Notes: generated by a model not told the origin, from the sequence alone. Positions 45,884 through 53,992 are shown, counted from the stretch's first letter. The stretch is DNA of 64,000 nt from Clostridia bacterium (GCA_017521925.1 JAFXBG010000021.1:1-64000), one strand, 5' to 3'. A program made the numbers and translations.

Positions 45884-46570
45884 TCAGTCGATTACCTGTC
45901 TGCGTAATCTTTCCATTCTGTAGTCAAGCTCTGCACTTAAATCGGCACATTTCTTAAGCTCTTGAGCCATTTCATCTGAAAAATGTACGTCCTTTTTGTA
46001 CCTGAGCTGATGTTCAAGGCTTGCCCATACATCCATTGCAATGGTTCTCAGCTGAACTTCAACTTTCATAATCTTCTTTTCATTTGCCAAAAATATAGGA
46101 ACGTTTACAAGAAGATGCAAAGAGCGGTAGCCATTGTCTTTGGGATGTGCTATGTAATCTTTTTTTCGTATAAGGGTGATATCATCCTGTTTTAAAAGTG
46201 CATTTGCAATAATGTAAACATCATCTGTAAAAGAACAGATAACCCTTATGCCGGCGACATCGTAAAGATATTCTTCAATGTTTTCTGCTGTCAATGCAAG
46301 GTTGTTACGTTCGAGCTTTTCGGTGATGCTTAAAATGCTTTTTAGTCTTGTTTTTATAGTGTTAATGGGGTTTCTGTCGTGTTGAAGGGAAAACTCCTCG
46401 TTAAGTACATTAAGTTTGGTTTCAACTTCCATAATTGCACATTTGTAATATGCCATAAGGTTAGTCATATTTTCAGAATGCTCTTTAACCCATTTAAGCG
46501 TTTGAGGATTTACATATTCAAAAATCTGATTGTCCTTATTATCGTAATTCTTCTTGCTTTCCATTTTCAA
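45884..46570 (-). CDS. Small alarmone synthetase, RelA/SpoT domain (RelQ/YjbM-like)
   Basis: This 228-residue single-domain enzyme would make (p)ppGpp from GTP or GDP and ATP. The synthetase motifs AGIRVICSFTDDVY near residue 110, the G-loop-type HPKDNGYRSLHLLV near 150 and VEVQLRTIAMDVWASLEHQ near 180 are present; no hydrolase, TGS or ACT domain is attached. The start is TTG 46570 with GGAAAGG 7 nt upstream, or ATG 46564. It has its own promoter and terminator, so it is a single-gene unit. Confidence 0.9.
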   Translation of the reverse strand: MKMESKKNYDNKDNQIFEYVNPQTLKWVKEHSENMTNLMAYYKCAIMEVETKLNVLNEEFSLQHDRNPINTIKTRLKSILSITEKLERNNLALTAENIEEYLYDVAGIRVICSFTDDVYIIANALLKQDDITLIRKKDYIAHPKDNGYRSLHLLVNVPIFLANEKKIMKVEVQLRTIAMDVWASLEHQLRYKKDVHFSDEMAQELKKCADLSAELDYRMERLRRQVID

Positions 46571-46594
46571 ATCTGCCTTTCCTTTACTACATTA

Positions 46595-46623
46595 AGCATA
46601 AGCCTTTTATTTGTTTTTGTCAA
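46595..46623 (-). promoter_or_regulatory. Promoter of the small alarmone synthetase gene
   Basis: Minus-strand TTGACA (46623-46618), 17-nt spacer, TATGCT (46600-46595). Confidence 0.8.
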
Positions 46624-46668
46624 TTAATAGGATGTAAACTCTGTATGATTGCTTCGTGAAAATTTGTG

Positions 46669-46697
46669 TTGACAAACATTAAGTTTTGTTGTAATAT
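46669..46697 (+). promoter_or_regulatory. Promoter of tRNA-Ala
   Basis: TTGACA (46669-46674), 17-nt spacer, TAATAT (46692-46697), 66 nt before the tRNA. It is divergent from the alarmone synthetase promoter. Confidence 0.85.
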
Positions 46698-46762
46698 ATG
46701 AAAAGTTCCTTAAGTAAAAAACAACTTATTCACTATTATTTTTTACTTGTTACTTCAAATAT

Positions 46763-46838
<76 letters not shown>

Positions 46839-46844
46839 AAGTAT

Positions 46845-46875
46845 ACGACAGTTCTTAGAGGAGCTGTCGTTTTTC
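46845..46875 (+). terminator. tRNA-Ala terminator
   Basis: ACGACAG / CTGTCGT stem with an inner TTC/GGA helix is followed by TTTTTCTTTTTT. Confidence 0.85.
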
Positions 46876-46939
46876 TTTTTTGTAAAAAACTTACAAAACA
46901 AAGCTTTTAACTTTGTCTGATACGTTACACTTAAGATTG

Positions 46940-46968
46940 TTGAAAACATAGTCCTGATATATTATAAT
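46940..46968 (+). promoter_or_regulatory. Promoter of the dockerin-protein gene
   Basis: TTGAAA (46940-46945), 17-nt spacer, TATAAT (46963-46968), 46 nt before the start codon. Confidence 0.85.
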
Positions 46969-47014
46969 AAAGTTAGGAGAAATCCTTTGAAAATAAGAAA
47001 ATCAGGAGGTAATT

Positions 47015-48706
47015 ATGAAAAGAATTATTAAAAGTTTATTGGCATTAACCCTTACGGTTTTGATTGTCTTTGGCTCTTTTGCGTTTGTTTCTGCTGAAGA
47101 TAACGGGAACAGCAGTATAATTTATTTTGAAGCCCCCGATTTTTGGGAGGAATTTGAGAATATTTACTGCCATATTGCGCCTTACGGCAGAGATGCTTTT
47201 GCAAATTGGCATTCGGAAGTGACTAAATGCATTTATGTATCTGACAACCTTTACGCCTACGATGTTTCAAAGGTTTGTACTCTTGAGAACGGTAAGTATT
47301 ACAGCCTTATTTTCAGTTCTGATAGTAATGATAAGATCTTTGATGTAATCCTTTCTACCAAATGCATAGGGGACACCCTTTATTGCGACGGTAATGTTGT
47401 TGATGAGCCTACATCATCCCACGCAAACACCGCATATTGGAAAAATTCGTTTCCCATAATGGTAGGCGACACCAATCTTGACGAAAGAGTTACTATCCAG
47501 GATGCCACAAAAATACAGAAGGTTATAGCATTTTTTGAGGATATGCCTGCTCATTGGATGTTTATGCTTGACACTAATGGTGACTCAAAAGAAAATATCA
47601 AGGATGCCACTGAAATTCAGAAATGGATTGCAAAATTGCCCTCAAATGATAAAATCGGTGTGTTTGACGAAGCGGTACCTGAATCTACAATCGCCACCGA
47701 GCCTTCAACAACCGCAAGCGAAGATTCTGTACCAACCGAACCTGTTACAACTACCGAAGCATTAAGCGACCCTGTTGAGAACACTTTACCTTCCACAACA
47801 GCTTCTTCAGATGAACCCGTTGAAACTACAGTTGCTACTGACCCTTCAACTGCAACTGATCCCGTTGAGGGTACAGAGCCGGAGGAAACTATCCCTGCAA
47901 CCACTGCAGAGAATACCGAGCCAACCTGGGCTGAGTACGACCCTTATCAAAAAGAAGTAATTGAAATATTCAAAGAGCAGGGTCACAATGCCTATGAGGC
48001 AGGAATGTTTTATAAAGTAATTTACAATTACTATGAAAACGCAACTGCTGATGAGGCAACAGCTGATGAGGCTACTCCCGACTATGCACTTATCTGGACA
48101 AGTGTTGGCTCTATAGCTGACGAGGTGTTCGAGGTTATTATTGGCGATTATGTGCTTACTTGTCCGGCACACTGTTATCCTTATACCCCCGGCTATTATA
48201 TCTACATTCCGTCATCAAATACCCTTATGACAATTGAAGAAGCTTATCACTCACATCTTGAGGGGCTTGAAACCGTTTTTGAGGAAGCGCCTGTCTTCAG
48301 ACCCATTGAGGTAGATTTTAAGGTTATTGATGAACAAAGGGTCAGTTGGTACGGTAGTGAAAAAACCGAACTGTTCCTTCTGAGTCATAATTCTCATGAG
48401 ATGAATGTCACTTCAAAATTTGAAAGGGGCAAAGCTCCCGAGTTTAATCTGCCTCATGATGAAAAAGGCTTTTACGGTGATAAAATTTATCTTGTTTCCC
48501 TTAATTTCTTAGGCGGAGGTAACTCAACCCAGACTATTGACAGAATTACAGTTGTTAACAAGACTCTTACTATTTACCGCACAATAACAAGTCCTGAGCT
48601 TCAGACTCCTGACAATAATTTTCAATATGTATTGATTGAGCTTGACGCAAGTCTGCTTGAAAGCATAAGTGAGCTTGAAGATTTTACGGTAAAAAATATT
48701 ATTTAA
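47015..48706 (+). CDS. Secreted protein with dockerin type I domain
   Basis: This 563-residue protein has a signal peptide at residues 1-27 (FAFVSA|ED). The N-terminal domain (28-145) resembles starch-binding-like modules found beside dockerins (WEEFENIYCHI, NLYAYDVS); this is tentative. Residues 150-210 form a dockerin with two calcium-loop repeats, GDTNLDERVTIQDATKIQK and DTNGDSKENIKDATEIQK. A long Thr/Pro/Glu/Ser linker (about 215-305) follows, then a C-terminal domain of unknown type. An internal dockerin flanked by other modules is less usual than a terminal one. No cohesin or glycoside hydrolase is seen nearby. CAGGAGG precedes the ATG. Confidence 0.85.
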   Translation: MKRIIKSLLALTLTVLIVFGSFAFVSAEDNGNSSIIYFEAPDFWEEFENIYCHIAPYGRDAFANWHSEVTKCIYVSDNLYAYDVSKVCTLENGKYYSLIFSSDSNDKIFDVILSTKCIGDTLYCDGNVVDEPTSSHANTAYWKNSFPIMVGDTNLDERVTIQDATKIQKVIAFFEDMPAHWMFMLDTNGDSKENIKDATEIQKWIAKLPSNDKIGVFDEAVPESTIATEPSTTASEDSVPTEPVTTTEALSDPVENTLPSTTASSDEPVETTVATDPSTATDPVEGTEPEETIPATTAENTEPTWAEYDPYQKEVIEIFKEQGHNAYEAGMFYKVIYNYYENATADEATADEATPDYALIWTSVGSIADEVFEVIIGDYVLTCPAHCYPYTPGYYIYIPSSNTLMTIEEAYHSHLEGLETVFEEAPVFRPIEVDFKVIDEQRVSWYGSEKTELFLLSHNSHEMNVTSKFERGKAPEFNLPHDEKGFYGDKIYLVSLNFLGGGNSTQTIDRITVVNKTLTIYRTITSPELQTPDNNFQYVLIELDASLLESISELEDFTVKNII

Positions 48707-48733
48707 TCTGAGAAATAATGAATTTATACAATG

Positions 48734-48766
48734 AATCCCTGTGTTTATACACAGGGGTTCTTTTTA
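48734..48766 (+). terminator. Terminator of the dockerin-protein gene
   Basis: GAATCCCTGTGT / ACACAGGGGTTC stem is followed by T5. Confidence 0.85.
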
Positions 48767-48838
48767 CATCTAAAGTATATCTATGTTTAGATAAAATATT
48801 TTAGGTCGGCAAATATATGTAGAAGAAGCAACAATAGC

Positions 48839-48868
48839 TTTACAACATACTGCAATATATGCTAAAAT
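48839..48868 (+). promoter_or_regulatory. Probable promoter of the ABC-F gene
   Basis: TTTACA (48839-48844), 18-nt spacer, TAAAAT (48863-48868). Confidence 0.6.
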
Positions 48869-48900
48869 AATTGATAATATTCTAATTTCAAGGAGAACAC

Positions 48901-50457
48901 ATGAGTATTTTAAATGTAGAGCATCTGACCCACGGTTTTGGCGACCGTGCAATTTTTGACGATGTATCATTTCGCCTTTTAAAGGGTGAGCATATAGGAC
49001 TTATCGGTGCAAACGGCGAGGGTAAGTCAACATTTATGAATATCGTTACAGGCAAGCTTATGCCCGATGAGGGTAAGGTAGAGTGGTCTAAAAATGTCCG
49101 TGTAGGTTACCTTGACCAGCATACAGTGCTTTCTCAGGGTATGACCATTGAGGATGTTTTAAAGTCTGCTTTTTCTTATCTTTTTGATATGGAAAAGCGT
49201 ATGAACGAAATCTGTGATGCATTGGGAGAAGCTGACGAAGACAGTATGACTGAAATGCTTGAGGAGCTTGGCACAATTCAGGATACACTTGATTCTCACG
49301 ATTTTTATGTGATAGATGCCAAGGTGGAGGAAATTGCACGAGCTTTCGGACTTACTGATATCGGACTTTCAAGAGATGTAACTGATTTAAGCGGAGGTCA
49401 GCGTACCAAGGTTTTACTTGCAAAGCTCTTGCTTGAAAAACCCGACATTCTGCTTCTTGACGAGCCTACCAACTACCTTGACGAAGAGCATATTGCCTGG
49501 CTTAAGCGCTATCTTATTGACTATGAAAATGCCTTTATCCTTATATCTCACGATATTCCTTTCCTTAACGAGGTTATCAATATAATCTATCATATGGAAA
49601 ACTGCGAGCTTAACCGTTATGTTGGCGACTATAATCATTTTCAGGAAGTGTACGCCGTCAAAAAAGCTCAGCTTGAAGCCGCCTACAAGCGTCAGCAACA
49701 GGAAATCAGCGAGCTTAAGGATTTTGTGGCACGTAATAAAGCTCGTGTTTCCACCCGAAATATGGCTATGTCAAGGCAAAAACTTCTTGATAAAATGGAC
49801 GTTATTGAGCTGGCACACGAAAAGCCAAAGCCTGAGTTTAACTTTAAGGTTGGCAGAACGCCAAGTAAGCTTATTTTTGAAACCAAGGATTTGGTAATAG
49901 GATATACCGAGCCTTTGTCTAAGCCTCTTAATATCACTATGGAAAGGGGACAGAAGATAGCTTTAACAGGTGCCAACGGTATTGGCAAGACTACACTGCT
50001 TAAAAGTATCTTAGGTCTTATTCCAGCCCTTTCAGGCTCTGTTGAAAAAGGCGACAACCTGCTTATCGGCTATTTTGAGCAGGAGTATACAGGCGATATG
50101 ACCAATACCTGTATCGAGGAAATCTGGAAAGAGTTCCCCTCATTAATGCAGAACGAAGTCCGTGCCGCTTTGGCAAAATGCGGACTTACAACAAAGCATA
50201 TTGAAAGTCAGGTAAGGGTTTTAAGCGGCGGCGAGCAGGCAAAGGTAAGGCTTTGTAAGCTTATTAACAACGAAACCAATATACTTCTTTTAGATGAGCC
50301 TACAAACCATCTTGATGTTGATGCTAAGGACGAGCTTAAGCGAGCCTTGCAGGAGTATAAGGGCAGTATTCTGCTTATCTGTCACGAGCCTGAGTTTTAC
50401 CTTGATGTGGTTGATGAAGTAATCGACTGCACCCAATGGACAACCAAAATATTTTAA
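48901..50457 (+). CDS. ABC-F family ribosome-associated ATPase
   Basis: This 518-residue soluble protein has two ATPase domains and no membrane segment. Walker A motifs are GANGEGKSTFM near residue 38 and GANGIGKTTLL near 360; signatures are LSGGQRTKV and LSGGEQAKV; Walker B motifs are LLLDEPTNYLD and LLLDEPTNHLD. The linker between (about 255-300) has the charged P-site tRNA-interacting motif region. These proteins act on the ribosome; some give antibiotic target protection, others aid general translation, and sequence alone does not decide which. AAGGAG precedes the ATG; the TAA abuts repeat copy E. Confidence 0.93.
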   Translation: MSILNVEHLTHGFGDRAIFDDVSFRLLKGEHIGLIGANGEGKSTFMNIVTGKLMPDEGKVEWSKNVRVGYLDQHTVLSQGMTIEDVLKSAFSYLFDMEKRMNEICDALGEADEDSMTEMLEELGTIQDTLDSHDFYVIDAKVEEIARAFGLTDIGLSRDVTDLSGGQRTKVLLAKLLLEKPDILLLDEPTNYLDEEHIAWLKRYLIDYENAFILISHDIPFLNEVINIIYHMENCELNRYVGDYNHFQEVYAVKKAQLEAAYKRQQQEISELKDFVARNKARVSTRNMAMSRQKLLDKMDVIELAHEKPKPEFNFKVGRTPSKLIFETKDLVIGYTEPLSKPLNITMERGQKIALTGANGIGKTTLLKSILGLIPALSGSVEKGDNLLIGYFEQEYTGDMTNTCIEEIWKEFPSLMQNEVRAALAKCGLTTKHIESQVRVLSGGEQAKVRLCKLINNETNILLLDEPTNHLDVDAKDELKRALQEYKGSILLICHEPEFYLDVVDEVIDCTQWTTKIF

Positions 50458-50530
50458 CCGTCAGCCACGTTTGGCTATTTGCCTTAGCAGAGGTTACATA
50501 TTAAGATAAAACGCATCAACGGCATGTTGA
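50458..50530 (+). repeat. Stop-codon-abutting repeat, copy E
   Basis: The element follows the ABC-F TAA. Stem 1 is CGT-CAGCC-ACG, extended by pairing of the stop-codon AA with TT across one mismatch. GGC-tattt-GCC, GAGGTTACA and ATCAACGGCATGTTG follow. Confidence 0.78.
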
Positions 50531-50553
50531 TAAATTTATATAAATTATAAAAT

Positions 50554-50587
50554 AAAAAAGGGAAGGCACAATGCCTTCCTTTTTTGT
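50554..50587. terminator. Bidirectional terminator
   Basis: GGAAGGCA-caa-TGCCTTCC has an A6 tract on the left and T7 on the right. It serves both the ABC-F gene and the convergent TSCPD gene. Confidence 0.88.
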
Positions 50588-50593
50588 TATTTA

Positions 50594-50839
50594 TTATTCA
50601 AGTGCCTCTCTCAATGCTTTTGACAATTGGTCTGGGCAGGAGGTAGGCTTAAAGCCGCAACGTATACCCTCAAGTCTTTCAATAGCTTCATTGGCTTTCA
50701 TACCCTTGACCAAAGCCGCAACGCCCTGAGTGTTGCCGCTGCAACCGCCGATAAATCTAACTTCTTTAATAATATCGCCTTCAAGCTCAAGCTCAATGTG
50801 GCTTGCACAAACACCTTTTGTCTTATACTTATATGTCAT
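50594..50839 (-). CDS. TSCPD-domain protein (TIGR03905-type)
   Basis: This 81-residue protein consists only of a TSCPD domain, the Cys-rich module also found at the C-terminus of some B12-dependent ribonucleotide reductases. Conserved segments are GVCASHIELELEGDIIKEV, FIGGCSGNTQGV and the name-giving TSCPDQL. Stand-alone versions are widespread in Clostridia with unknown function. ATG 50839 was chosen over GTG 50848 because the GAGG site is then properly spaced. Confidence 0.88.
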   Translation of the reverse strand: MTYKYKTKGVCASHIELELEGDIIKEVRFIGGCSGNTQGVAALVKGMKANEAIERLEGIRCGFKPTSCPDQLSKALREALE

Positions 50840-50854
50840 AATGAACACCTCTTG

Positions 50855-50884
50855 AAAATAAAAAATGCCGACTCAAGGTCGGCA
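50855..50884 (-). terminator. tRNA-Gly terminator
   Basis: Minus strand: TGCCGAC / GTCGGCA stem followed by TTTTTATTTTC. Confidence 0.82.
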
Positions 50885-50885
50885 A

Positions 50886-50961
50886 TGGAGCGGATGACGA
50901 GGCTCGAACTCGCTACCTCCACCTTGGCAAGGTGGCGCTCTACCAGATGAGCTACATCCGC
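50886..50961 (-). tRNA. tRNA-Gly (anticodon GCC)
   Basis: This 76-nt cloverleaf on the minus strand has acceptor GCGGATG / CATCCGC, anticodon loop TTGCCAA, T-arm GAGTTCGAGCCTC and an encoded CCA. Confidence 0.95.
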
Positions 50962-50974
50962 ATCAACAGGCAAT

Positions 50975-51003
50975 ATAATAACACATAAATTCGCAATAGT
51001 CAA
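50975..51003 (-). promoter_or_regulatory. Promoter of tRNA-Gly
   Basis: Minus-strand TTGACT (51003-50998), 17-nt spacer, TATTAT (50980-50975). Confidence 0.8.
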
Positions 51004-51117
51004 GCAAAATTTTAAAAAAACTTATTTTTTTTTATTTTTCTCAAAAACTATTTCCAGATATACATTATTGTGGTAAAATAACTAAAAATATTATATTTTG
51101 AAAGCGAAAATTAATTT

Positions 51118-52131
51118 ATGGCTTATAATCTTAACTTAGGTGCGTGGGGGTCTGTTTTTGCAGTGCCATCTGCCGTGGTAGACGAGCATATCAAAATCGC
51201 AAACGGCAACCATCTTAAAGTTTTACTGTATTTACTGAAAAATAATAATACTGATTTAAGCGATGAAATCCTGGCAGAAGCTTTAACTATGCACCCTGAT
51301 GATGTTAAGGATGCCATAATCTTCTGGACAGAGCGAAAGGTGATTTCTGTCTGTAACGATGAAATTACTCCTGCAAAGCCTGAATCAATAACAGGCGAGA
51401 GCCTTTCTGTTACTACGGTCATAGCTCAGGATGAACCTAAAAAGACTAAACGCCCCGTGTCCCGTGCAGTCCGACCCGAACCGGGCTATGTTATCAAACG
51501 TTTAGGCTCAGACCCACAGCTTGCAACGCTTATGGACGAGGCACAGCGGATTTTCGGCAGGATGCTTTCCAATGCCGAGGCAGGCACCTTGGTTATGCTT
51601 ATGGATACTGACGGACTTCCTGCTGACGTTATAATAATGCTTATGCAGTACTGTGCTGACAATAATAAGGGTACAATGCGTTTTGTTGAGAAAATCGGCA
51701 TAGAATGGGGAAGCGAGGGCATAAATACCGTTTCTCTTGCCGAGGAAAAAATCCGTACTGTTACTGAGACCTATTCCTATTTCAACAGGGTAGCCTCAAC
51801 CTTTGGCATGAAGAATGTCGGCTCTCCTACCAAAAAACAGCTTGCTTTTGCTCAGCAATGGGTAGGAACTTGGAGTTTTTCTGATGATATGCTCCGCCTT
51901 GCCTACGAGCGTTGTGTAGATACAAAGGGCGAGTTTAATATGAATTATATAAACGGTATACTTGATAAATGGTACAAGGCAGGATGGAAAAACCCCGATG
52001 ATGTAGAGGCTGATGTGCCTGCAACCGCCAAAAAATCAGCAGATAAACCTAAGAAAAAAAGCAAAAATGCCTTAGAGGTTGATGCTTCCTACGATATTGA
52101 CGAATACGAGAAAAAGAGTATTTTTGATTAA
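51118..52131 (+). CDS. DnaD-domain replication initiation protein
   Basis: This 337-residue protein has an N-terminal winged-helix domain (residues 1-80) and a DnaB_2/DnaD C-terminal domain around 215-290 (FNRVASTFGMKNVGSPTKKQ, then FNMNYINGILDKW). DnaD-type proteins remodel origin DNA and help load the replicative helicase. It lies 17 nt before a DnaI/DnaC-like loader gene, the same pairing as in other Clostridia. The ribosome site is weak (GAAAGCG). The Lys-rich tail (KPKKKSKN) may bind DNA. Confidence 0.88.
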   Translation: MAYNLNLGAWGSVFAVPSAVVDEHIKIANGNHLKVLLYLLKNNNTDLSDEILAEALTMHPDDVKDAIIFWTERKVISVCNDEITPAKPESITGESLSVTTVIAQDEPKKTKRPVSRAVRPEPGYVIKRLGSDPQLATLMDEAQRIFGRMLSNAEAGTLVMLMDTDGLPADVIIMLMQYCADNNKGTMRFVEKIGIEWGSEGINTVSLAEEKIRTVTETYSYFNRVASTFGMKNVGSPTKKQLAFAQQWVGTWSFSDDMLRLAYERCVDTKGEFNMNYINGILDKWYKAGWKNPDDVEADVPATAKKSADKPKKKSKNALEVDASYDIDEYEKKSIFD

Positions 52132-52157
52132 CTCATATTAGATAAAAGGTGATTTGT

Positions 52158-53147
52158 ATGTCATACAGCGATGCTGTTTATTCAAAAGCATATGGTGTTT
52201 TAGATGCAAGGCGTAACCGTGCAGTAGCTGAGGCGGAAGAAAGAAAGCTTAAAATATATTCTGAAATTCCCAGAGTAGAGGCAATAGAGCGAGAGCTTGC
52301 GTCCTGTTCTGTCAAGGCTGCCCGTGCGGTTTTTGCCGGGGGAGATGCAAAAGAACATTTAACACTTCTTAGCGAGCAATCTAAAGGTTTAAGAGCAGAG
52401 CTTGAAGCTTTGCTTATAAATGCAGGCTATGATAAAAAAGCTCTGGAGCCTCATTTTACATGTCCTGTTTGCGAAGACAGAGGTACCATAGAGCTTAACA
52501 ATAAAACTGTTACCTGTAACTGTTTTAAAGAGCTTTTAAAGGAGTGCGCCTGTCAGGAGGTTAACAGCCTTTCGCCTCTTAACCTTTCAACCTTTGATAC
52601 CTTTGAGCTTTCGTATTACCCCGAAGCAGAAACTGCCGACGGTGTAAGTCCCCGCAGGAGAATGTCTCAGATTTTAAATTACTGTAAGGCTTATGCTAAT
52701 AATTTTAAGGCTGACAGCAAGAGTCTTCTTATGCGCGGTGCTACAGGTCTTGGTAAAACTCATCTTTCATTAAGTATAGCCAACGAGCTTTTAAACAAAG
52801 GCTTTTCTGTAGCTTATGTGTCAGCTCCTGACATTCTTTTTCAGCTTGAGCGTGCTCATTTTTCTTATGAGTACGACAAAGAGCAGGATTTAATATCAAC
52901 TCTTACAGAGTGTGACTTGCTTATTATTGATGATTTAGGTACAGAATTTGCTACAAACTATACCAACAGTCAGATTTATAATATTTTCAACAACCGTATA
53001 TTACGCACAAAGCCGGTTATAATAAATACCAACCTGACTATAAAGGAACTTGAAAATGCTTATACACAGCGATTCGTAAGCCGTGTAATGGGTACCTGTG
53101 ACAAGTTGGATTTTGTGGGCAGAGACATCAGACCCCAAAAAGCATAA
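52158..53147 (+). CDS. DnaC/DnaI-like helicase-loader ATPase
   Basis: This 329-residue AAA+ protein probably loads the replicative helicase. A coiled-coil N-terminus (residues 1-95) is followed by a four-Cys zinc site (CPVC, then CNC and CAC near 105-140) and the AAA+ core: Walker A GATGLGKTHLS near 195, Walker B LLIIDDLGTEF near 255 and sensor region NTNLTIKEL. ATG 52158 with AAAGGTGAT upstream was chosen over GTG 52149, which overlaps the ribosome site. Confidence 0.9.
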   Translation: MSYSDAVYSKAYGVLDARRNRAVAEAEERKLKIYSEIPRVEAIERELASCSVKAARAVFAGGDAKEHLTLLSEQSKGLRAELEALLINAGYDKKALEPHFTCPVCEDRGTIELNNKTVTCNCFKELLKECACQEVNSLSPLNLSTFDTFELSYYPEAETADGVSPRRRMSQILNYCKAYANNFKADSKSLLMRGATGLGKTHLSLSIANELLNKGFSVAYVSAPDILFQLERAHFSYEYDKEQDLISTLTECDLLIIDDLGTEFATNYTNSQIYNIFNNRILRTKPVIINTNLTIKELENAYTQRFVSRVMGTCDKLDFVGRDIRPQKA

Positions 53148-53175
53148 GATTTTTAGAAAAATTTTCAAAAAACTC

Positions 53176-53203
53176 TTGACTTTTTTAGAAAATAGGGTAT
53201 AAT
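53176..53203 (+). promoter_or_regulatory. Promoter of the tRNA-Gln/tRNA-Pro cluster
   Basis: TTGACT (53176-53181), 16-nt spacer, TATAAT (53198-53203). Confidence 0.75.
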
Positions 53204-53219
53204 AATCAACGTTGTCCAT

Positions 53220-53293
53220 TGCGGAATTGTGTAAGGGTAGCACAGCAGACTCTGACTCTGTTTGTCTGGGTTCGAATCCTAGTTCCGCAGCCA
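53220..53293 (+). tRNA. tRNA-Gln (anticodon CTG)
   Basis: This 74-nt cloverleaf has acceptor TGCGGAA / TTCCGCA, anticodon stem GCAGA / TCTGT with loop CTCTGAC, T-arm GGGTTCGAATCCT and an encoded CCA. A GGCTCCGA/TCGGAGCC hairpin with T5 follows at about 53299-53330. Confidence 0.94.
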
Positions 53294-53343
53294 ATACGGC
53301 TCCGAGTCAATCGGAGCCGTTTTTATTTTTAAAATTCAAAATT

Positions 53344-53402
53344 CGGAGTGTAGCGCAGTTTGATAGCACGCGACCTTCGGGACGAAGATGTTTTTCTTCG
53401 TC
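53344..53402 (+). pseudogene. Broken tRNA-Pro copy (5' half only)
   Basis: CGGAGTGTAGCGCAGTTTGA and the anticodon region match the intact tRNA-Pro at 53438 with a few changes. After the anticodon arm the sequence diverges; no variable loop, T-arm or CCA follows. Its end forms a perfect GACGAAGA / TCTTCGTC inverted repeat (53381-53402). Length and missing parts rule out a working tRNA. Confidence 0.8.
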
Positions 53403-53437
53403 GTTAAGTTCAGTTTGTTTAATAATTTCATAAATTT

Positions 53438-53514
53438 CGGGGTGTAGCGCAGTTTGGTAGCGCGCTTCGTTCGGGACGAAGAAGTCGTGGGTTCGAATCC
53501 CGTCACCCCGACCA
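53438..53514 (+). tRNA. tRNA-Pro (anticodon CGG)
   Basis: This 77-nt cloverleaf has acceptor CGGGGTG / CACCCCG, anticodon stem CTTCG / CGAAG with loop TTCGGGA, T-arm GGGTTCGAATCCC and an encoded CCA. Confidence 0.95.
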
Positions 53515-53711
53515 AGTTAAAGACTATGTCTGTCTTAATGATAGATGTAGTCTTTTTCTTTTATGAACTAAGGGATTCGAACCCTGAGAGGGTGAGTAGC
53601 GTTAAAAAAACAGTCCGGTGGACTGTTTTTAGCTACGAAGTCCGCGGTGGCTATGCCACAAGGACGAAAGATACAAGTATCACTTGTGTCTTTATCCCGT
53701 CACCCCGACCA
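53497..53711 (+). repeat. 18-bp tRNA-Pro 3'-end duplication flanking a small insert
   Basis: The last 18 nt of tRNA-Pro (53497-53514) recur exactly at 53694-53711. The 179 nt between hold a terminator (53519), a T-arm-like AGGGATTCGAACCCT (53571-53585), and a compound hairpin: GTAGC / GCTAC enclosing AAACAGTCC-ggt-GGACTGTTT (about 53596-53634). No coding capacity is seen. Confidence 0.75.
53519..53558 (+). terminator. tRNA cluster terminator, first copy
   Basis: AAAGACTA / TAGTCTTT stem with TTTCTTTT tail. A similar terminator occurs at 53993. Confidence 0.75.
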
Positions 53712-53717
53712 GAAAAT

Positions 53718-53747
53718 GACAAGTTTCAACAGAAACTTGTCGTTTTC
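53718..53747 (+). terminator. Hairpin after the second tRNA 3'-end copy
   Basis: Perfect stem GACAAGTTTC-aaca-GAAACTTGTC is followed by GTTTTC. Confidence 0.65.
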
Positions 53748-53748
53748 A

Positions 53749-53918
53749 GTTATATTCGCCTTACGGCGAGTGATATGCACCTTCGATGCGTGATATTTGC
53801 TTCGCAAGTGATATGCCCACGGGCGTGTGTGGCGAATATAATATCACTGAAATCGTAGGTTTCAATATCACATTTTGCACAAGTAAAATATATAACTCCG
53901 TCATAGACGGAATATCAC
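53749..53918. repeat. Multi-hairpin array spaced by GTGATAT / ATATCAC
   Basis: GTGATAT occurs three times on the left (about 53770, 53790 and 53808), each followed by a small hairpin such as TTGC-ttc-GCAA or GCCC-ac-GGGC. ATATCAC occurs three times on the right (53840, 53864 and 53912), with GAAATC-gta-GGTTTC and CCGTC-ata-GACGG between. TATATTCGCC (53751-53760) pairs with GGCGAATATA (53831-53840). The region is non-coding. Confidence 0.8.
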
Positions 53919-53992
53919 TAAAAACTGACCTATTTACGAGAGTTCGTATTCATACGCAAAAATTGAAAAAATATCTTTTGTAGACGATATAC

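Noticed and set aside
53344-53402. Functional second tRNA-Pro
   Set aside because: The T-arm, variable loop and 3' acceptor strand are missing.
53749-53918. Possible CRISPR array (GTGATAT units)
   Set aside because: Repeats are only 7 nt, spacing is irregular, orientation flips halfway, and intervening segments are palindromes; no cas genes are present.
53454-53983. Two plus-strand frames of 134 and 65 codons
   Set aside because: They run through the tRNA-Pro gene and hairpin repeats, have no ribosome sites and no protein-like composition.
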